Below are positions 13,830 through 17,140 of a DNA stretch of 17,140 bases, in pieces (position 1 is the stretch's first letter; each line of letters starts with the position of its first letter). A model generated the notes under the pieces. The model made no database searches. It was not told the origin of the DNA and saw nothing but the letters and a program-made list of their open reading frames with translations. Origin of the DNA: Bacteriovorax sp. (GTDB lineage Bacteria > Bdellovibrionota > Bacteriovoracia > Bacteriovoracales > Bacteriovoracaceae); assembly GCA_030654205.1 (NCBI GenBank), contig JAURXW010000505.1, positions 1 through 17,140 of the forward strand, read 5' to 3'. The position numbers were made by a program, and so were the translations under genes.

Positions 13830-14957
13830 ATGAGTACTAAACGCGACTACTACGAAGTTCTAGGTGTCCAAAAAGGGGCAGCTAAAGACGATATAAAAAA
13901 AGCTTATCGCAAACTCGCGATGCAATACCATCCCGACAGAAATCCAAATAACCCAGAAGCTGAAGCAAAGTTTAAAGAAGCTTCAGAAGCAGCTGACGTA
14001 TTATTGGACGAAGAAAAGAAAAGTCGATACGACCAATTTGGTCATGCAGGCGTCAATGGTGGAGCTGGCGGCGGTTTTCAAGGCAATGGTGACTTCGGTG
14101 ATTTTGGAGATATCTTTGGAGATATTTTCGGAGACATGCTCGGAGGTGGAAGACGCCGAGGTGGTGGAGGCGGAAGAAGTCGTGGGCGTCCAGGTGATGA
14201 TTTGCAAATGGGGATTGATATCACTTTTGCAGAAGCAGCTTTTGGGTGTGAAAAAACAATTTCATTAACTAAAAATGTAAAATGTGAAACTTGTAGTGGA
14301 TCAGGGGCAAAAGCGGGATCAAGTCCTTCGACTTGTGACTACTGTAATGGCCATGGTGAAGTTCGTCGTCAGCAAGGATTTTTTACTGTTTCGTCTACTT
14401 GTCCAAAATGTAATGGGTCAGGTCAAATGATCAAAGATCCATGCCAGACATGTAATGGGGCCGGAAAAAAGAAAAAGAAAGTAGATTTACAAGTAAAAAT
14501 CCCAGCGGGAATCGACCAAGGACAACGTTTAAAACTTTCAAATGAAGGTGATGCGGGATCTCTTGGTGGACCAAATGGCGATCTTTATGTCGTTATCAAT
14601 ATTAAAGCTCATGATATTTTCGAAAGAGATGAATTTGATGTTCATTGTACAGTGCCAATTAGTTTTTCTCAGGCCGCATTGGGTGACGAGATGGAAGTGC
14701 CAACACTTTCTGGAAAGGTTGCTTTAAAAATTCCGGCCGGAACACAATCGGGCGTAAAAATGAGACTTAAAGGAAAAGGAATTCAGCGCTTAGGTGGTTA
14801 CGGCTTAGGAGACCAAATTGTTACAGTACATGTGGAAACTCCAACCAAACTCTCAAGTGAACAAAAAGAATTATTCAAACGTATTGCCGAAGTCGAACAA
14901 CATTCTAATCCTATGAGTCGCGGTTTCTTCGATAAAGTTAAAGACTTGTTTCAATAG
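13830..14957 (+). CDS. dnaJ: DnaJ, Hsp40 co-chaperone
   Basis: This is a canonical type I J-protein of 375 residues. The J domain (about 5-70) contains HPD at 34-36, which stimulates DnaK ATPase. A Gly/Phe-rich linker, with repeated GD(I/F)FGD units and a Gly/Arg stretch, spans about 74-122. Four zinc-binding CxxCxGxG repeats follow, at Cys152/155, 169/172, 191/194 and 205/208. The C-terminal substrate-binding beta domains follow from about 217. AAGGA (13811-13815) lies 14 nt before the ATG, rather far, so initiation may be moderate. An intrinsic terminator sits between dnaK and this gene, so its level probably depends on read-through or on a promoter I could not identify in the 87-bp gap. 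Confidence 0.97.
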   Translation: MSTKRDYYEVLGVQKGAAKDDIKKAYRKLAMQYHPDRNPNNPEAEAKFKEASEAADVLLDEEKKSRYDQFGHAGVNGGAGGGFQGNGDFGDFGDIFGDIFGDMLGGGRRRGGGGGRSRGRPGDDLQMGIDITFAEAAFGCEKTISLTKNVKCETCSGSGAKAGSSPSTCDYCNGHGEVRRQQGFFTVSSTCPKCNGSGQMIKDPCQTCNGAGKKKKKVDLQVKIPAGIDQGQRLKLSNEGDAGSLGGPNGDLYVVINIKAHDIFERDEFDVHCTVPISFSQAALGDEMEVPTLSGKVALKIPAGTQSGVKMRLKGKGIQRLGGYGLGDQIVTVHVETPTKLSSEQKELFKRIAEVEQHSNPMSRGFFDKVKDLFQ

Positions 14958-14968
14958 ATAATCATAAA

Positions 14969-15010
14969 CCCGCTCTTGTCAAAAAGAGCGGGATTCATAA
15001 AACTGAATCC
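14969..15010 (+). terminator. Tandem overlapping hairpins after dnaJ (probable terminator region)
   Basis: Hairpin one has a perfect 9-bp stem, CCCGCTCTT (14969-14977) with AAGAGCGGG (14984-14992), and a 6-nt loop. It lacks a T run. Hairpin two has a perfect 7-bp stem, GGATTCA (14991-14997) with TGAATCC (15004-15010), and a 6-nt loop. They share the two G bases at 14991-14992, so both cannot be fully formed together. The rest of the gap to 15100 shows no firm promoter. Confidence 0.55.
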
Positions 15011-15100
15011 ATCAAGCATTTTAATAGCATCATCCTCTTTAATTAAACATTGGAGCTTGTTAGACTATTGCTAATTAAATATTTTTTTAGGGTCCTAAAA

Positions 15101-17065
15101 ATGAAAAGAATTATTGTCTCGATACTCTTTGTGAGTTTAACAGCTTGTTCCGGTGTGAAAATGATTACACCTAATAGACGACTTGCGGATAAAGTAGATA
15201 CCTCAAAGCTGTATAAACAAACTTTTCTTCAGAAAATGAGTGAAGTAAAAGAAAAGTTTCGCCAAGGAAAGCCAGAAGTTGCACTTAAAGAGTTAACTTC
15301 AATGAAAGAGGAAGGACTAAGTTCTGCCGAAAGAAGTACGCGTAAAAATTTAATTGGAGTTATTAATTTTTCTAAAAAGAACTATGAAGGAGCAGCTAAA
15401 AATTTTGAAGAAGCGCTTGCCCTTTCTAAGGAAGATCCATCACTTGAGTCACAGGTTTATTTAAATTTAGGAAGTGCTTATTATAAAATGAATCAAAGCG
15501 ATAAAGCACTGGCCACTTTATCAATGGCCGATTATAAAAATTTACAAGACAACGAAGCTAAAAAATATCATCAATTATATGCATTACTTTCGCAGCAACT
15601 TGGTAAAAAAGAACAAAGTTTAACTGCATTGATTCGTTCTTTAGAAGATAAAAAATCACTGGAAGATTTAAAAAGTGAAGCTCGATACACTCAAGCAGAA
15701 GAATTATTTTTTAAATTAACTCCTTCTGAAAGAGTTCGCTTGTTAGAAGATTTTGATTCTGAAAAAAATCTAACTGTCCCATACTTGGCGTATAAAGAAG
15801 CGGAAATTGCTTTTAGAGAAGGAAATAAAGATAAAGTTAAGGATTATTCAGAGTGGATTGAAAAGCGCTATGGATCTAACACCGAGATAATGAATTTAAT
15901 GAAAAATCTTGGAATAAGAAGTGAAAATGATAATGTAAAAATTGATGTTCGCTATATTGGTATTGCTCTTCCTTTAAGTGGAGACCGAAAATCTTTAGGA
16001 GAGAGAGCGCTCACAGGAATTGATGTTGCGTTGGAAGAATTGGCGCTAGATCCTGCTAAGAAATATAGAGTAGAAATGAAAGACACTCAAGGTTCAGCCG
16101 CAACCGCTGCCTTTGCTGTTAAGGATTTGATTGAAGTTAATAATGTAGCTGTTGTTATTGGTGGTTTAACTCCTAATTCGGCAACCAAAGAATATCTAGA
16201 AGCGAAAAAGCATGGGGTGCTTTTTATTTCTTTAGCGCCTGTATTTTTACCTAAAGAAGAAAAAAATCATTTGTTAATTGAAGTTCCGGCCTCTATTGAA
16301 TCACAAATTAATCATCTCTTTTCACCAAAAATGATTGCAAAGCTTGGAAGTCGACCTGCGATTATTTATCCTCAAAATGAATTGGGGGAAGCTTACGCTA
16401 ATGAGTTTTGGAGACGATCAAAAAAACAAAGTTTAGATGTTACAGGAATTATTTCGTTTGATCGCAACGGGACTGATTTTAAAGAGCCGGTAAAAAACCT
16501 CTTAGGAATTAAATTCACCAGAGAGCGAGAAGAAGAATTGGCCATCGTAAATGACATCGCAAATCTTGAAAAAAATAAAAGTATTAAACGAATTCAAAAT
16601 CTACAGCCACAAATAGATTTTGATTGGGTATTTGTTCCGGCCTTGCCAAAAGATGTTGTGCAAATTCTTCCAAACTTTAATTACTTTGATGCCTTTAATT
16701 TAAATTATGTTGGGGTTCCAAGTTGGAGATCTGAATTAATGACCAATGAAGGCTATCGATACGGAAACGTTTTTTTTATGGATGAGTCGCTTGGTACAAA
16801 TGAAACTCCCTTTACTCAAAAATATACTTTGAAATTTAATAAGCAACCTAAGTTTGTTGAAACGATTGCCTACGATTCAGTAAAAATCATTTCAAATATT
16901 ATTGAGGCTGACACATCAATGGGAACGCGCCAGGATCTAGATCTGGCATTGGCTAAAAAAGAAAATATTCTAGGCGAAAGCGGAGTATGGAAATTGGACG
17001 AAGGTATCTGGATGAAAGAAATTTCAACTTTTAAAATTAAACGTGATGGCGTCGAAGCTTTATAA
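15101..17065 (+). CDS. Outer-membrane lipoprotein with TPR region and periplasmic-binding fold, LpoA/LppC-like penicillin-binding protein activator
   Basis: I start the gene at ATG 15101, not an upstream ATG at 15050. AGGG at 15089-15092 is well placed, and this start gives a clean lipoprotein signal: KR, a hydrophobic core, then LTAC with Cys16 as lipid site. Ser17 instead of Asp favours outer-membrane sorting. Of 654 residues, about 45-265 form TPR-like helical repeats (for example YLNLGSAYYKMNQSDKAL, 120-137). From about 282 a type I periplasmic-binding-protein fold begins (YIGIALPLSGDRKSLGERA, 285-303). This order, TPR then LppC domain, is that of LpoA, which activates a class A penicillin-binding protein in E. 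coli. Direct equivalence is inference, and branched-chain amino-acid binding is less likely given the lipoprotein and TPRs. It is monocistronic, with a strong terminator. Confidence 0.85.
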   Translation: MKRIIVSILFVSLTACSGVKMITPNRRLADKVDTSKLYKQTFLQKMSEVKEKFRQGKPEVALKELTSMKEEGLSSAERSTRKNLIGVINFSKKNYEGAAKNFEEALALSKEDPSLESQVYLNLGSAYYKMNQSDKALATLSMADYKNLQDNEAKKYHQLYALLSQQLGKKEQSLTALIRSLEDKKSLEDLKSEARYTQAEELFFKLTPSERVRLLEDFDSEKNLTVPYLAYKEAEIAFREGNKDKVKDYSEWIEKRYGSNTEIMNLMKNLGIRSENDNVKIDVRYIGIALPLSGDRKSLGERALTGIDVALEELALDPAKKYRVEMKDTQGSAATAAFAVKDLIEVNNVAVVIGGLTPNSATKEYLEAKKHGVLFISLAPVFLPKEEKNHLLIEVPASIESQINHLFSPKMIAKLGSRPAIIYPQNELGEAYANEFWRRSKKQSLDVTGIISFDRNGTDFKEPVKNLLGIKFTREREEELAIVNDIANLEKNKSIKRIQNLQPQIDFDWVFVPALPKDVVQILPNFNYFDAFNLNYVGVPSWRSELMTNEGYRYGNVFFMDESLGTNETPFTQKYTLKFNKQPKFVETIAYDSVKIISNIIEADTSMGTRQDLDLALAKKENILGESGVWKLDEGIWMKEISTFKIKRDGVEAL

Positions 17066-17075
17066 TTAAGTATTT

Positions 17076-17124
17076 ACTTCCATTATCCTAGTGAACTTGT
17101 CGGATAATGGAAGTTAAGTTTTTT
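17076..17124 (+). terminator. Intrinsic terminator of the lipoprotein gene
   Basis: A perfect 13-bp stem (17076-17088 with 17102-17114) closes a 13-nt loop and is followed by a six-T run at 17119-17124. A second small A/T hairpin (AGTTTTT with AAAAACT, 17117-17132) with a T7 run at 17134-17140 adjoins it and may act as a backup or reverse terminator. Confidence 0.9.
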
Positions 17125-17140
17125 GAAAAACTATTTTTTT

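Noticed and set aside
15050..15100. Upstream start extending the lipoprotein by 17 residues
   Set aside because: The extension would bury the signal peptide and has no ribosome site; AGGG at 15089-15092 and the lipobox support ATG 15101.

Overview
The window is an AT-rich stretch of bacterial chromosome made almost entirely of ordinary, intact protein genes. There is no rRNA, tRNA, CRISPR array, insertion sequence or phage gene. The organism is probably Gram-negative. It has an LpoA-type penicillin-binding-protein activator lipoprotein with Ser after the lipobox Cys, and a Wzm/Wzt-type polysaccharide ABC exporter. Low GC, a complete methylmalonyl-CoA route, a two-domain M16 peptidase and many lineage-restricted proteins remind me of Bdellovibrionota (Bacteriovorax-like). 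That assignment is inference from memory, not a search.

Layout. 1-161 is the tail of a biotin-carrier (acyl-CoA or pyruvate carboxylase type) gene, followed by a hairpin. 346-2361 is a plus-strand operon with a clear sigma70-type promoter. It encodes an ABC-2 permease, its ATPase and a Ser-His type S26-like peptidase. 5471-2350 on the minus strand carries methylmalonyl-CoA mutase and its GTPase chaperone MeaB, coupled by a 4-nt overlap. 5625-6155 is an unrecognised 176-aa gene. 8761-6152 (minus) is a fused M16 peptidase. 8837-11030 holds hemW and a diverged HprK-like kinase. 11240-14957 is grpE-dnaK-dnaJ, with an intrinsic terminator between dnaK and dnaJ. 15101-17065 is a TPR plus periplasmic-binding-fold lipoprotein ending in a strong terminator.

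How the genes work together. If the biotin-carrier gene is a propionyl-CoA carboxylase subunit, it would make methylmalonyl-CoA. The mutase converts (R)-methylmalonyl-CoA to succinyl-CoA, with MeaB protecting and loading its B12 cofactor. GrpE, DnaK and DnaJ form one chaperone cycle. The exporter pair plus the small S26-like protein form one transcription unit, which suggests export linked to processing of an unknown product.

The parts most worth a second look are the exporter/S26-like cassette and its unusual translation start, the orphan HprK-like kinase with a possible -1 frame extension at an A7 run, the uncharacterised leader before grpE, and paired hairpins after dnaK and dnaJ. I did not find clear evidence for a wholly new system. 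The exporter/peptidase cassette is the nearest candidate.
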